Below, in pieces: positions 11,101-23,079 of a stretch of 64,000 nucleotides of DNA (the stretch's first letter is position 1; each line of letters starts with the position of its first letter). The notes under the pieces are model-generated. The model did no database searches, was not told where the DNA came from, and saw only the letters and a program-made list of their open reading frames with translations. Source of the DNA: Beverwykella pulmonaria (taxonomy: Eukaryota; Ascomycota; Dothideomycetes; Pleosporales; Melanommataceae); assembly GCA_001599595.1 (NCBI GenBank), contig BCHH01000010.1, positions 727,359 through 791,358 on the forward strand, read 5' to 3'. A program made the translations under genes and the position numbers.

Positions 11101-14100
11101 TGGTACTAAGGACCAGAAGTGGAAAGGTGAGCATGTCATGATCCGCTACTGGAGCGAGATGGCTGGTAGCATGGAGCATGTGCAACACGGTGACGTTGAC
11201 TTCGATACGCCCCGACGGTGGCCTCACATGCACGTTACTGGCGAGTGGAACCTCTACGGCTTCGATTCCGGTCTTCCTGACGATATGCACGACACTGGGA
11301 GTGGCCAGTGGCAATTCGACATGATGGCTGAATATCCCACTAATGCCATCCTGAGCACATGGGGCATCAATCCGGACGGACAGCCGGATAAGTCAAAGCT
11401 CTACGGTGATGTTGATCAAGATCACGTCCTCGACTTCCTCCCGCCGACTAGTTTGGGGGAAAATGTTATCAACATCACTAACCCCGGCATGCCGTACGTA
11501 GGTGTCCGGGTTGTTGCCAACGACGCCGACCTTCGGTATCACTTTGAGCCGATCGGATCTGCCTGGAGACAACTCGTTATTGTTTTCCTTCTGGCACTTG
11601 TTCCGATTTTTTCCGGAGCACTGGCCGTCTGGCTTTTCGTCAAGTTTTTTTACCACGTCAAGTTTAACGAGCGTGGCGTGTCGGAGAAACGTGAAAGCGT
11701 CATGGGTGGTTGGCCTATCTTCTCCAGAGCCGTCGTGAAGACGCAGGCGAGTAGCATATTTGGCAAACAAAAGGCAGCTGTCCTTCCGAATCCCCAGCGT
11801 CAAGAAGGCTGTGTGACTACAAATGAGAACAGCCGTCGCACCGTCTTAATTGCCACTATGGAATATGAGATCGAGGATTGGAACCTAAAGATCAAGATCG
11901 GTGGCCTGGGTGTTATGGCTTCACTCATGGGCAAGAACCTCCAACACCAAAACCTTATCTGGGTGGTGCCCTGTGTTGGTGGCCTTGATTATCCTATCGA
12001 TCAAGTTGCCGAGCCGATGGAAATCACGATCATGGGACAAGCGTACCATATTTCTGTGCAGTATCATCGATTCCAGCACATCACCTATGTGTTGCTGGAT
12101 GCTCCGGTCTTCCGCTCTCAAACAAAGAATGAGCCGTATCCAGCACGCATGGACGATATGGATAGTGCAGTTTACTACTCGGCTTGGAACCAGTGTATTG
12201 CTGAGGCGATGAGACGGTTCCCTGAGATCGATCTCTATCACATCAACGACTATCACGGCACCCTTGCTCCTCTCTATCTCCTACCAGACGGTGCACCACC
12301 GTGCTGTCTCTCGCTCCACAATGCCGAGTTCCAGGGTCTCTGGTCTATCAAACGCTCGAAAGACATGGACGAAATTTGCCGTGTTTTTAACCTCAGCAAA
12401 GAGATCGTGATTAAGTACGTCCAGTTTGGTGAGGTGTTCAATCTTCTCCATGCGGCAGCGAGCTATCTTCGCATCCACCAACGGGGTTTTGGTGTCGTCG
12501 GTGTGTCCAAGAAGTACGGCAAGCGGTCTTTTGCCAGGTACCCCATATTCTGGGGCCTGTCCAGCATCGGCTCGCTTCCAAATCCAGATCCCTCGGATAC
12601 TGCGGCGTGGAGCAAAGATGATAGGATTCCCGACTCTGTCCCAATCGACATTGAATCCGAATCTCAGCGAGGTCTCCTCCGAACTCAAGCTCAGGAATGG
12701 GCTGGACTACAAGTCGACCCTGATGCCGAACTTTTCGTCTTTGTCGGCCGCTGGTCGATGCAAAAGGGCGTTGACATCATCGCTGATGTCTTCCCGTCAA
12801 TTCTTGAGAAAAATCCGAGGGCACAACTTATTTGCGTTGGTCCGGTCATCGATCTCTATGGCAAGTTTGCAGCGTTGAAGCTTCAGCGCCTCATGGAACT
12901 GTATCCGGATCGAGTTTGCTCAAAGCCGGAGTTTACGATACTACCGCCGTGCATCTTCAGTGGTGCTGAGTTTGCGTTGATTCCTTCACGTGATGAGCCG
13001 TTCGGGCTTGTTGCGGTGGAGTTTGGGAGGAAGGGTGCGCTGGGGGTTGGGTCGCGCGTTGGCGGATTAGGGCAGATGCCTGGGTGGTGTGTTCCCCAAC
13101 TTCATCTATCAACTTTAAAGAGCAATTCTGACTTTGTTTCTCTACATTGAAGGTGGTTTACGATCGAGAGTACTTCAACCAAACATCTAATCCGACAGTT
13201 CCAAAGCACGATCAAGACGGCCATGGCTTCATCCCAAGAGACGCGAGCTGAGATGAGGGCTCGCTCCTCTCTTCAGCGCTTCCCAGTCGCCCAGTGGCTT
13301 CAGGGCCTCGAGAAGCTCCAGTCTGGCTCCATCAAGGTTCACGAAAGAGTTGCTGGCGCACGGGCCAACAAGCTGCCAGGCGCAAGCACGCCTTCAATTC
13401 TCAGTCCTCTTCCATCCGTGCCCAGCTCAACATTCACTACTCCAACCAACACTCGGCCGTCCAGTCGAGTGGGCAGCCGCATTGACAGTCGTGTTACCAG
13501 TCGAGCTTCCAGCCCGATCCGCGAAGAAGAAGTTCCTGCCATCCCCCAACAGCACATGCGCCGAAGCTCCAGCTTTTCCAACGTTCGCCGTCACAATCGC
13601 CCGCCGCCTCTCAGTTTGAACTTTCCTCTTGAAATCCCTGTCACCGGTTCTCCGCTTGCTCATAGCCCAGCAGACCATGATCATGGCTTCAGTCTCTTCC
13701 CTATTCCTAGCAACACCAGTACGGCCGAGTCGCCGAACTTCAGCGGACAGTTGGCCCATAGTGGAAGCGCAAGCGCAGGCGATGTGAGGCGTGGCCTTGG
13801 ACGATCGACATTCTCCCGCCTAAATCTGTCTAGACGCAGTTCTCACGATTCTATCACCTCGAATTTGTCCTCGTCCGCTTCTCCAATTGCATCGGGAACG
13901 CAATCACCGAGTCGCCAACCATTGAGCGCTAAGCCATCCATACTAAGTCTGAGTTCAATCGTCGGCGACGAGAAAAATTACCGCATGCAGAACGTCGAAC
14001 CTTTCTTCACCGACTCTCAGGGTGTCTACACCAAGCAATTCAGGGGAATCCTGGGCAATCTCAACGGCAAAACCTCGACCAACGAACTCTGCATCGAGGA

Positions 14101-15604
14101 GTTCATCACCAAGTCTGAGAAGAACTGGTTTGGGCGCTTTTACGATGCCAAACTCGGTATCAAAGGGGCGTCCGCGAAGGTGACTTCAATTCGCCTAGAT
14201 GAGTCGAGAGAGGGTAGCGAGAATGGAAGTCGGACCTTATTTCAGTCCGGCAGCGATGAATTCGAGCTCGGAGAAAATTACGCGCCACCGCGAGGCTTCA
14301 AGAAGCTCGTCCAGTACAAGATCCGCAATTGGCCTGTATATTCATTTTTGCTTGCCTTCGGTCAGATCCTGGCTGCCAACTCGTACCAAATCACGCTCTT
14401 GTCGGGAGAGATCGGCCAGACAGCCACAAAGCTCTACATTGTGGCTTCAATCTACCTCGCTGCATCCATCATCTGGTGGACGCTCTTCCGCCTCGTCCAA
14501 TCGCGCTACGTCATCGCTCTGCCGTTTATCTGCTACGCCCTCGCCTTCTTCATCCTAGGAATGGCGCCCTACGGCCACACTTTGGAAGCACGCGGCTGGA
14601 TTCAAAACGTCGCAACGGGTCTTTATGCCCTCGCGTCCGGCTCCGGCTCTCTCTTCTTTGCGCTGAACTTCGGCTCCGAGGGCGGCACTGCATCCCACAC
14701 GTGGGTCTTCCGCGCGTGCGTTGTCCAGGGCACACAGCAGATCTATGTCACAGTGCTTTGGTACTGGGGCTCCTACCTCTCCGGCCTCTCTGTGACAGGT
14801 GAGAACCCGAAGGGTTTCGCGAGCTCGCCGTACATCACAGCCGTTACTTCCCCAGTCGCTGTCCTCCTCGCATTCATCAGTATCGCGCTATTCCTTGGCC
14901 TTCCAGATTTCTACCGTTCAACACCAGGCTCAGTACCGTCTTTCTACCAGTCGGTGCGCCGCCGCAAGATAATTTTGTGGTTCTTTGTCGTCGTCATCAT
15001 CCAGAACTATTTCCTCTCTGCACCGTACGGAAGGAACTGGCGGTACCTCTGGAGCTCCAACTTGGTTCCTGCGTGGGGCATCGCGATTCTGGTGATTGTC
15101 TTCTTCGCCCTTGTCTGGATCTTCCTCTTCACCATCTTCCAGCGCCTGTCCATCGAGCATTCGTGGATCCTGCCCATCTTTGCCATCGGGCTTGGCGCAC
15201 CCCGTTGGGCGCAGATGCTCTGGGGCACGTCAGGCATGGGGCTCTTCGTGCCCTGGGCTGCCACTCCCACCATCGGTGCGCTGCTCGGTCGTGCGCTGTG
15301 GCTTTGGCTCGGTGTCCTAGACGCACTTCAAGGCGTGGGCTTTGGTATGATTCTCCTGCAGACGATGACGAGGTTCCATGTTGCGTTTACGCTCACCGTC
15401 GCCCAAGTCGTCGGGTCGGTGGCCACAATTGTTGCGAGGGCTACAGCGCCGGATCGTCTTGGACCTGGGGCGGTGTTCCCTAACCTCGCGCTCTCCACAG
15501 ACGGACTTGGAAACGGGATCTTTTGGGTCGCGCTTCTCCTCCAAGGTGTTGTCTGTGTTGGATTCTTTATGTTTTTCCGCAAGGAACAGCTGTTCAAGCC
15601 CTAG
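8147..15604 (+). CDS. ags1: Alpha-1,3-glucan synthase (cell wall), complete
   Basis: Four exons, 8147-8497, 8547-8957, 9122-13086 and 13153-15604, give 2392 aa, full length for fungal Ags. A signal peptide (residues 1-20) precedes a GH13 amylase-like ectodomain with DIDGFRMDKA (nucleophile near D311) and VGEIVS (acid/base near E345), thought to cut or transfer glucan chains outside the membrane. One helix at about 1070-1095 leads to a cytosolic GT5 glycogen-synthase-like domain from about 1159, with KIGGLGVMASLMG (substrate loop) and SRDEPFGLVAVEFGRKG (E-x7-E motif). The last intron joins GW|WFTIEST, conserved in the family. A Ser-rich linker follows, then about twelve hydrophobic helices (1969 to the end), the presumed export pore. 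The enzyme makes alpha-1,3-glucan from UDP-glucose. No amylase or second ags gene lies beside it. The second intron is unusual (see findings). Confidence 0.96.
8958..9121 (+). other. Composite intron 2 of the glucan synthase gene
   Basis: The donor gtacat at 8958 and acceptor ttttgcag ending at 9121 restore the reading frame FDQ|YGDMKG. Inside lies an excellent acceptor (tctttacag ending at 9082) immediately followed by a donor-like gtaaac at 9083. The interval can thus be read as two abutting introns with no exon between them, 125 nt and 39 nt. Confidence 0.6.
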
Positions 15605-16765
15605 ATCGGAGTTTCGTATTCTGAAAGCAAATGGATAGTCCGTCAGTCCTTCCGTCTTTCTTTTGTTTCCCGTTCGCCTTTTAGACTCGACTTACTGTTT
15701 AATGTCTTTTTTGCTAACGTTACACTTCACTCCCCTTTTTCGATACTTTGGTCTTGACTTCCATGTAGATATGATGGAGATGGGTTCGACACATATCACA
15801 AGAAACCTACCCATGTATAGATAGCTCGCTGGTTTAATTAGTAATGACGACGACGCATACATCTTTTCAACCTCCCCCTTCTGTGCTTAGAAGATGATGT
15901 TATAATACAATTGTATAATACATATATACACCTTCTCTTCTCCACGAGAATGCCCCGTGTCGTGCTCTGGCATATATACAAACGTATCAATTCAACCAGT
16001 GTATTCGCAAAGTCCAAACGCCATACTCCAAACCCAAAACATCCCCCAAAATTTTAACATCGCACTCGCACATATAACGCCTGAGCAATCTATGGGGTAT
16101 ACCACTGGTTTCTAAAGAAATGAAATGAAGATAATACTATAGGTGGAATACATTGTGTTGTACAGTTAGCACCATAGGATATATACATGTCGTACGAGAC
16201 ACGGGAGAAGAGTGAGAGGCGGATTTGACCCAAGCTCGAGTGTTTTAAACCGAAGATTGTGACGTGTGGCCCGAAGGACAAAAGATGGCTGAGAAGTGTC
16301 TTGGTTATATGCATGCTTCGAGTGGAAATGGTGGAGGCAACGAGGTATCCTGAAGGCCGTAGTATAAAGTTGGAGATAGATGGAGGTAGGACTCAGGGAG
16401 AAAGAGAGAGAGGGGGGGGTGTGGGGTGCTTGCTATTGTGCAGTAAGCAAGATTGATGTATAGCGTGGCGATAATTAGGTCGATTGGCGGTCCACAGCGT
16501 AGTTCGGAGGAGACAGATTGCGTATAGCACCAGGCTGTAGCGATGCGGGTGCCGCGACCTCGGCTAGTCCAAGAGTTCTAATCACACGAGATGGCATACC
16601 AGAACGTGATAAGCATACGTTCTACTATCTCTCTCGGAGTCGAGTCTTTTGTCTCTGAACGCTGTCCTCCGTAGTCCCTTGAACGCTCAATCAAATCTGT
16701 GCTATGGACGTTGCCAATCCCGCAACACCAAACATTCTTAATGCTAGCTGTTGAACCTCTCGAAT
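15605..16765. other. Intergenic, convergent 3' regions
   Basis: Spacer between the converging glucan synthase and one-helix protein genes. It is AT-rich with TATATA runs around 15900-16000 and a purine-rich GA/G run near 16400-16425. Presumably it holds both 3' untranslated regions. No gene is seen. Confidence 0.5.
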
Positions 16766-17494
16766 CTACCATCTTGGCTCCGGCGTACAAAACCACACTG
16801 GACTCCCATGGTTCGTGTGATTGCTTATCCGCACATCGACCGTCCTTGTAATCCCTACATCTTCCTTCTTCTTCACTCTCTCATATTCCACCTTCGTGAA
16901 GTCAAATTCAACGCGCGTAAAGGACATTTCGGTCGCGTCGTGTACTGCGGGGATCGAATGCATCGTTGTTGTTGGTGAGATCTCTCCGTTGGCGTGGGCA
17001 GTCGTGTATGAGGATGTGGACGTGGAAGAGGGGGTGCGCTCGTGCGTTGATCGGAGGGTTGGGAATGTGGATTGCGCAGGTGATGGAGGAGGTGTGGGCA
17101 GTGTGATGGGAGCAGCGGGAGACTCATTAGGTTTCATAGAGAGCGCGACAGCTTCTACGGAAGCCTTGGGACTAACTGCTTGAATCGAGCACTCTTTCCC
17201 AAACTCGTCTTGCGTCTGAGCGGGCGAGTCGAATCCCTCACTCTTCTGCGAGATGGCCGGACTCGCAGTCCGCGACGAAATTGGCGAGATCCATTTCTCG
17301 TGTGTAACGTCGGGGAAGAGACGCGAGTTGCGTTTTGTCAGTTTCCGTACTTTGCGTTGTCGGGAGCGGACGATCAGAATGATAACTGCCGCGACTCCGA
17401 CGAGGAATACACATATTGAGGCCGTGGCGATGATCGCGACTGGGACACCCGAGTTCGACGTGTCTCTGCCGGAAAGCGTACGGATGGCTGGCAT
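16766..17494 (-). CDS. Single-pass membrane protein with Ser/Pro-rich cytosolic tail, unknown function
   Basis: Uninterrupted frame. I prefer the ATG at 17494 (MPAIRTLSGRDTSNSG) over the upstream one at 17563, because it places a short exposed N-terminus directly before a strong helix (VPVAIIATASICVFLVGVAAVIILIV, about residues 16-42) with a basic stop-transfer RSRQRKVRKLTKR. The remaining 200 residues are low-complexity Ser/Thr/Pro with SPISSRTASPAIS and TPPPSPAQS, which look like phosphorylation-prone segments. A more ordered end carries FTRVEFDFTKVEYERVKKKED. The product is 242 aa. I do not recognise the family. The topology (short outside, long tail inside) suits an adaptor or sensor, but that is inference. 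The gene converges on the glucan synthase gene. Confidence 0.7.
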   Translation of the reverse strand: MPAIRTLSGRDTSNSGVPVAIIATASICVFLVGVAAVIILIVRSRQRKVRKLTKRNSRLFPDVTHEKWISPISSRTASPAISQKSEGFDSPAQTQDEFGKECSIQAVSPKASVEAVALSMKPNESPAAPITLPTPPPSPAQSTFPTLRSTHERTPSSTSTSSYTTAHANGEISPTTTMHSIPAVHDATEMSFTRVEFDFTKVEYERVKKKEDVGITRTVDVRISNHTNHGSPVWFCTPEPRW

Positions 17495-17564
17495 GGTGGT
17501 GGTTGTGGCGAGGATTAATGAGTGAGGGAAAGGGAATTCGGGCCAGCCGAAAGATATGAACACA

Positions 17565-20500
17565 CTCGACGAATATGAGGAGAAATTCGGTAAGGAGTGT
17601 GCTGAGAGATTTCAGAAACAGAAGAAGGCACGAAAAAGTAGACGCGGGCTTATGTTCAAAGGCCAAGTTCCCCAGAAAACACACACACACACATTCCCGA
17701 GGCCAAAAGCAGTAAATCTCCGAACTACTCCATGCACTCTCAAAGTGGCTTTGCGGCTCCAACGCGGTTCCAAACGGAGAAAGTGTTCTCAACCCTTCCT
17801 AGAGAAGATTTAGGTCTACGGGATGGGAAGTGCGATGTGCGCCGCAAGCGGTTGGTCGCGTTCCATCGGTGTCCGAGCAGGGGTTTCGAGCGCGAGGCCG
17901 AGTTTCTTACTGCGAATTGGCCAATGGGAAAATGGACGGAGGTTTTAAGTGTGGCCACGATGTGCATTTGTACTGTGCCTCGGAGTCCGGCACACCTCTC
18001 GCGCGTGGCTGTGCCAAGTCGGCTTTCCGTGGATATTAGGCACGCGTCTCTATAGAACCGATGTCATGGAAAACCTATTGGGTGTAAAAAGGCGGTTCTC
18101 AGAATGCGGTGCTGCAAGTTTGTCTCGACCGTTGGGTGGAAATCTTAAATGGGTAGGGGCAGCGAGGTTACAGCTCAGTTGACCCAAACTAGAGTCTCGC
18201 TAAATTCTCTTGGCGCTGCAGACCCCTGTACAAAATTTTCTCAATTTAAGGGGGTGACCGCCTAACTTTCAACAGAGTCTTTTCTGCCAACTGACTTCCT
18301 ATTTTAGGTAGCTGACAACTGGCCATGGGTAAACTGCTTCACAACATATTCACAACGTGTTCTAGCAAAACTATGTTGCTCCACAAAGCAGCAACTACAA
18401 AGAATACTTAATAGAGCTTAATAATATACTAGAGCCTACTGTTAAAAGCTGCAATGTAGGAATAAGCAACTTATTTACGCAGGAAATGCAGAGGGTCTTG
18501 TAAGCCTGTTGTAAACATCTTCTTAACATGTTGTTAACATGTTTACAAAGTCTATGCTAGGGAACAGACACCTACAACCTTGTTAATATGTTCTAAACAT
18601 GTTCTAAACGTGTTAAAAATGTCTTAAGCAAAACATTTTAAACATGTTGTAAACACGTTCTAAAATAGTTGAGAACCTGTTAATAATATAAGTATATTTG
18701 CTCTAGTGTAAGGATACATATACTATTCTGCACACAAATACTGTTCCGCACACAAATTAATCTACGTGTTAATTATTTATACTTTGTAGTTGCAGTGGTG
18801 TAGTAGTGTAGAACCTTGTCTCTACCTTACAAGTCCTTTAAGTCTTTTTAATCAACATGTTGTGAACATGTTGTGAACACATTTAGAACATTATAGCATA
18901 ATGTTCTTTCTTATTTATACTGTTATCTAAACTGCAAATTTGTCTACGCCTAGCAGAAGCTTGCTAAGTGCCTTGTACGCTTAGTATAAGGTCTACTGTA
19001 CAATTAGAACGTCTTTATAAGTAACAATTGCACTTACTAAGGACTTGAGCGCTTTGAACATGTTGTGATTTAATTGGATGTGAGTTGAAGAATGACAGAG
19101 AAGGTGAGGAGGCGAGCAGGTGGAGGAGTCATCTTAGTTATTGTGGGGAAGTCCGTGCGACGCTAAATTTGGCGAGGCTCTAGTGTGGGTCAGATGAGCT
19201 GTAGTCTCAGGGGCAGCCGAGGTCTGAGTAAATCGCACAACATAATTGGTAGGCAAGTAGTATACACACAAACACTCCAGCACGTCATAGAGTTGCCATC
19301 GAGAATGGAGTTACGACAGAGTCACTCATTTATGTGCGCATTGGTTGAGGAGGAGGCCTGGGAAGTAACATAGCGATGATGCGGGATGCTGGTTGAAGAT
19401 TGGACGGCATGTAGGCTCGCTGCGGGACAGACAGGAAGGTAGAGGTCAGCACCTGCAGTTGTGCAAGTATAGTAAATACTGCTAGGAGATCATATCTCGA
19501 GCATGTGAAGATGGGGTAGAATGAGATGCTTTCACGGAATGAGATGCTGAATTGCGGGGGAAATCTGTGAATAGATATCGCGCTAAGCAGATTAGGACTA
19601 GAGTGCCGCAGGTCAGATCAGCGCGTTTTGACTAGCCGACACCCATTCATTCCGTTTTCCTCTCCGAAAACTTTCCCGTTCTCCTTCCCACTTCTCTCCT
19701 ATCTAAACACTTCATCGGCACTACTCACATCTCGCAAAGTATGTAAGCGCCAAAGATTCTATTCTTGCCCGGCCCCGACGCTTCGTCAATCTGGGGAAAA
19801 CCAAAAAACGGTACGGAGCCAAATCTTCTATTCGGGGATTTTGAATACGAATCCTGCAGGAGAGAGTGCATGCATCGGAGACTTGCACATCCGTGAAGAT
19901 CAAAAAGCATCGTACCCAATGCGTCAAAAAAAATGTGTCTTCTCTTCGTGTTCTTCAAATATCATGAAGGCTGTCATCCTTCGGTTGTAGTTGTGAAAAT
20001 AAGATGCCCAGAAACCAGTTCCAATGGCGTGGTATTGATAGATTATAGATCAGCTGGGATGTACGCCATAGTCTCAATTGATATTGCGGCTCGTAATGGA
20101 TATATAAAAACTGGAGAGAGTTGTAGTGAATCTTTTAATGGATCATGAGGATTGCTATTAATAGTAGAACAATATATCGTTCAAAGTCTCTTCCTAGACA
20201 ACAAATGTGGAGCTTGATCAGCGTGAATAGTGTACAGTTTTTTACGCGTACATTTGACCACTATTTGAAGTCGAGGAGCAAACCGAGATTTTGGATTATA
20301 CATGAGACAAGGCTGCTGATGCAGATGAACATAGTGAAGAGAACTGAATATCGTACCACATTTACATATGTCCAAGAGCGAAGGGCAGTGATGCGCGACT
20401 GAAGCTACTGTGAGGGAGGACGTAGGTGAGAATGTTGATTGTTCTATTATGTGGTTTGGCCCCCAGGTTCTAAGTTCGGACGGATAGCGCCTCAGTAAAT

Positions 20501-23079
20501 ATGTCTACTTCCACACTGGCCAATGTTGTATAGGAGGTCGGGTATCCGATCACCTCGCCCTCGTGCATCAAGCAGTGTCACAGAGTGAGGCGCGTGACAT
20601 TTCACTAACAGGCAACCCAGAGGTCGTGGCACGTTTGAGATGCCTCTTCGGTGGTGGAGACATCACGCGGAATAAATCGGGTAAGCTTTGAGGTAGAATC
20701 GTGGGGAGACTTGCTCGATGAAGTGGCGTACACCATGTGAAAATGTGGAGGGGTATCCCGAAAAGGAAATTTGGACGATGAGACCTAGATAAGGCGTATG
20801 AGGTGAAGATTGCGGTCTTGTTTGATCATCGATCGCATGAGGCAGAAAGATATGTGAAGGAGATGTCGAGGAAGAGTACAGGAACAAGTAGTACCCCTTC
20901 AAAAGGAGAGGAGCATCCTCATAATTCTTCACCGATCTGCGTACAGCCAAATCTGCTTGCTATCTCGATTATCATGCTGGTGTAAGAGTGCAAGGTCGCA
21001 TCCAAACCTCGCACTGAGTGGCCATCATGTGTCACAACAACGGTCGGGTAAACCAGGGTTCGACGGGAAGCCGCATGCACACTGCCTCAGGTTCAATAGC
21101 GGTGGAGTGAGCTTAGGACCTATCGCCACACGGTTTGGATTCGTGGAGGCGTGTCGTCGTACCTGGTGGCTTGGTCGAGGGTATGTTCCACAAGCCCCCG
21201 CCTGATGCTGCCAGTTTCCTTGTTTGATTGGTTTCGCGATCGGTTGCGCATGGGACGACTGTCCTGTTTCGATCCCAGCGGCATGAATGTTGGTGCTTTG
21301 AGCGGCTAGGACGAGGCGTACACTGAGAGAGGATCCCCTGAGTTTCTTGAACTGCCCCAGCTGCCTGGTTGAAGGTCGATCAGACGTCTTATCGGTGGAC
21401 TACTGGGAACTAGGACGGTCGGTGGTACTGTATCTGACCTGGAGCGAAGGCACATAGGCATGCATCGATGTTGTGTACAGAAGACATGGGAAGGAACGAG
21501 CGGGAGGTCGATGTCGGCGGCGGCTGCCTGCTCCATCGGTCAGGAGGACTCACGCAAAGATTCCCACATCTGTGTGCACAGCATATTGGTACGGCTGGCT
21601 TATCCACAATTTATGAAGATGGATATCTCTTCCCTAAACGCAATGACGATATCGACGGCAGTCGTCATGTAACAGCCACAACGGGCACATGTCTCAGCGC
21701 ATCCTCCACATCACCTCTGCTCTTCTGATCCAGTTTTCGCAGCCATACAAGACAAGGTGGTGAACGCCACTCTTGTTCACTGTCTGGGGGAAGCGGCGAG
21801 CAACAGTAGTAGACAGGTGGTCTGCATAAACATGGCGCAAAGGCACACGTTAACAGGACGCGAGTGGTGCAGCAGAAATTCTAGAAGACGTGACCTGAAA
21901 CCTGAGAAGAGACTGACAGGAGGGCAAACAGGGCGAGGAGCCAGGCGACAAACGTCTCTTGAGACCCAGGCTAATTGCGAGGGATGGCAGTCGAGCCGCC
22001 TCGCATGAGCAAAAGCAAGCACGCAGATGCCGGCTCGGAAGACGGGCAAGGGCGCTGAAACGGGGATATCCATGATGGACGATGGATGGACGTGCAAATG
22101 TACGATGCATCCGGTGGAGAGTCGATATGGCAACACTCGGCGCGCCAAAGCTGCCCGTCACGTGTCCTGGCGCACTTGCCTTTGGTTGAGTGTGACCTGC
22201 TGGCTGCCGATGAATTGAGCGCCCAGCTCCACTACACACCCGTCTCTTCTCCACACTCCAAACGCCGGTCCATATTGATCAATATTCTCTCTCTACACCA
22301 TGCCGGATTATACCTGTGCAGCATACGAAACGTACCCCGCGTCAGCCTTCTCACCGTCGGGACGCGCACACACCAGCACGCGAACCATCCACGCCTATTC
22401 TCGATGCTCCCCTGCATTCAAGCAGCTCTCAACACCATCACCATCATAGCTCACCACTCACCTCAGTCTTCGCACGCGCCCCCTCCAATGTCCCTCGCCG
22501 CGCATGCATTTGCATCACAGGCGAACGTAGCGGTATGGCAAGGTAGCAGTCTGTGTCCCCATGGCGGCCGCCCCTGTGACACCTCCCCTTGCTCGGCTTG
22601 CCGTTCACGAGTCTCTCACTCTCCCTTCCAGTCGCACCAGGCGCAACGCGACCCGAGGCGGCGGGGACACGGTGCTGCCTGTGCTGCTCTGTCTCGGCAG
22701 CATCCGATCGCTGCACACACTCAAAGACGCTCCCTTACCGCATGGTCCACATTGCTGATGCTAAACTTGTTCACCCCAAGCTGCACCTCTTTACCACGCT
22801 CCCTCCCGCCCACAGCACCATCCCTCCTCTCCATTGCAAGCGCCCGCCACGCCTCGTCAATCTCACACACCGAGTCCCTCTTCCCGCAGGCATCGCCCTC
22901 GACAATCGCTTATGTAACTGCCACTGACTTCCGATCCGCCCTCTTGGACCCCGACGCTATTTGCATCCCTCCTGCACAACTTCACCGTCCCGTCTTTATC
23001 AAGAGCCCTCAGGCCTGAATGTCGACACCTCAATCTTCATCACCTTTCTGAACGCTGCCCATAAGCAGTTTGATACGTT
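17565..23079. other. Gene-poor region
   Basis: 5.5 kb with no gene I can support, apart from the AT-rich repeat island annotated separately. A short (AC)n run lies at 17679-17693. Frames near 19628-20402 and 20663-20950 are short and have no family. From about 22200 the composition becomes C-rich and GC-richer, giving long overlapping frames on several phases (the longest 22086-23018 +). These look like chance frames in the promoter and leader of the RGS gene that starts near 23080. Confidence 0.45.
18340..19075. repeat. AT-rich island with recurrent AACATGTT-type palindromic repeats
   Basis: The stretch is visibly poorer in G+C than its surroundings and carries many degenerate copies of a short unit built on the palindrome ACATGT, such as TTAACATGTTGTTAACATG (near 18522), CTAAACATGTTCTAAAC (near 18595), AACATGTTGTAAACACG (near 18640) and AACATGTTGTGAACATG (near 18854), with a last copy near 19057. 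All six frames are closed by stops. It may be a mutated transposon remnant or a satellite-like array. No terminal repeats or coding remnant could be recognised. Confidence 0.55.

Noticed and set aside
22086..23018. 310-codon frame upstream of the RGS gene
   Set aside because: His/Pro/Ser/Arg-rich and overlapping other long frames in a C-rich stretch. No domain or splice support. Treated as promoter/leader.
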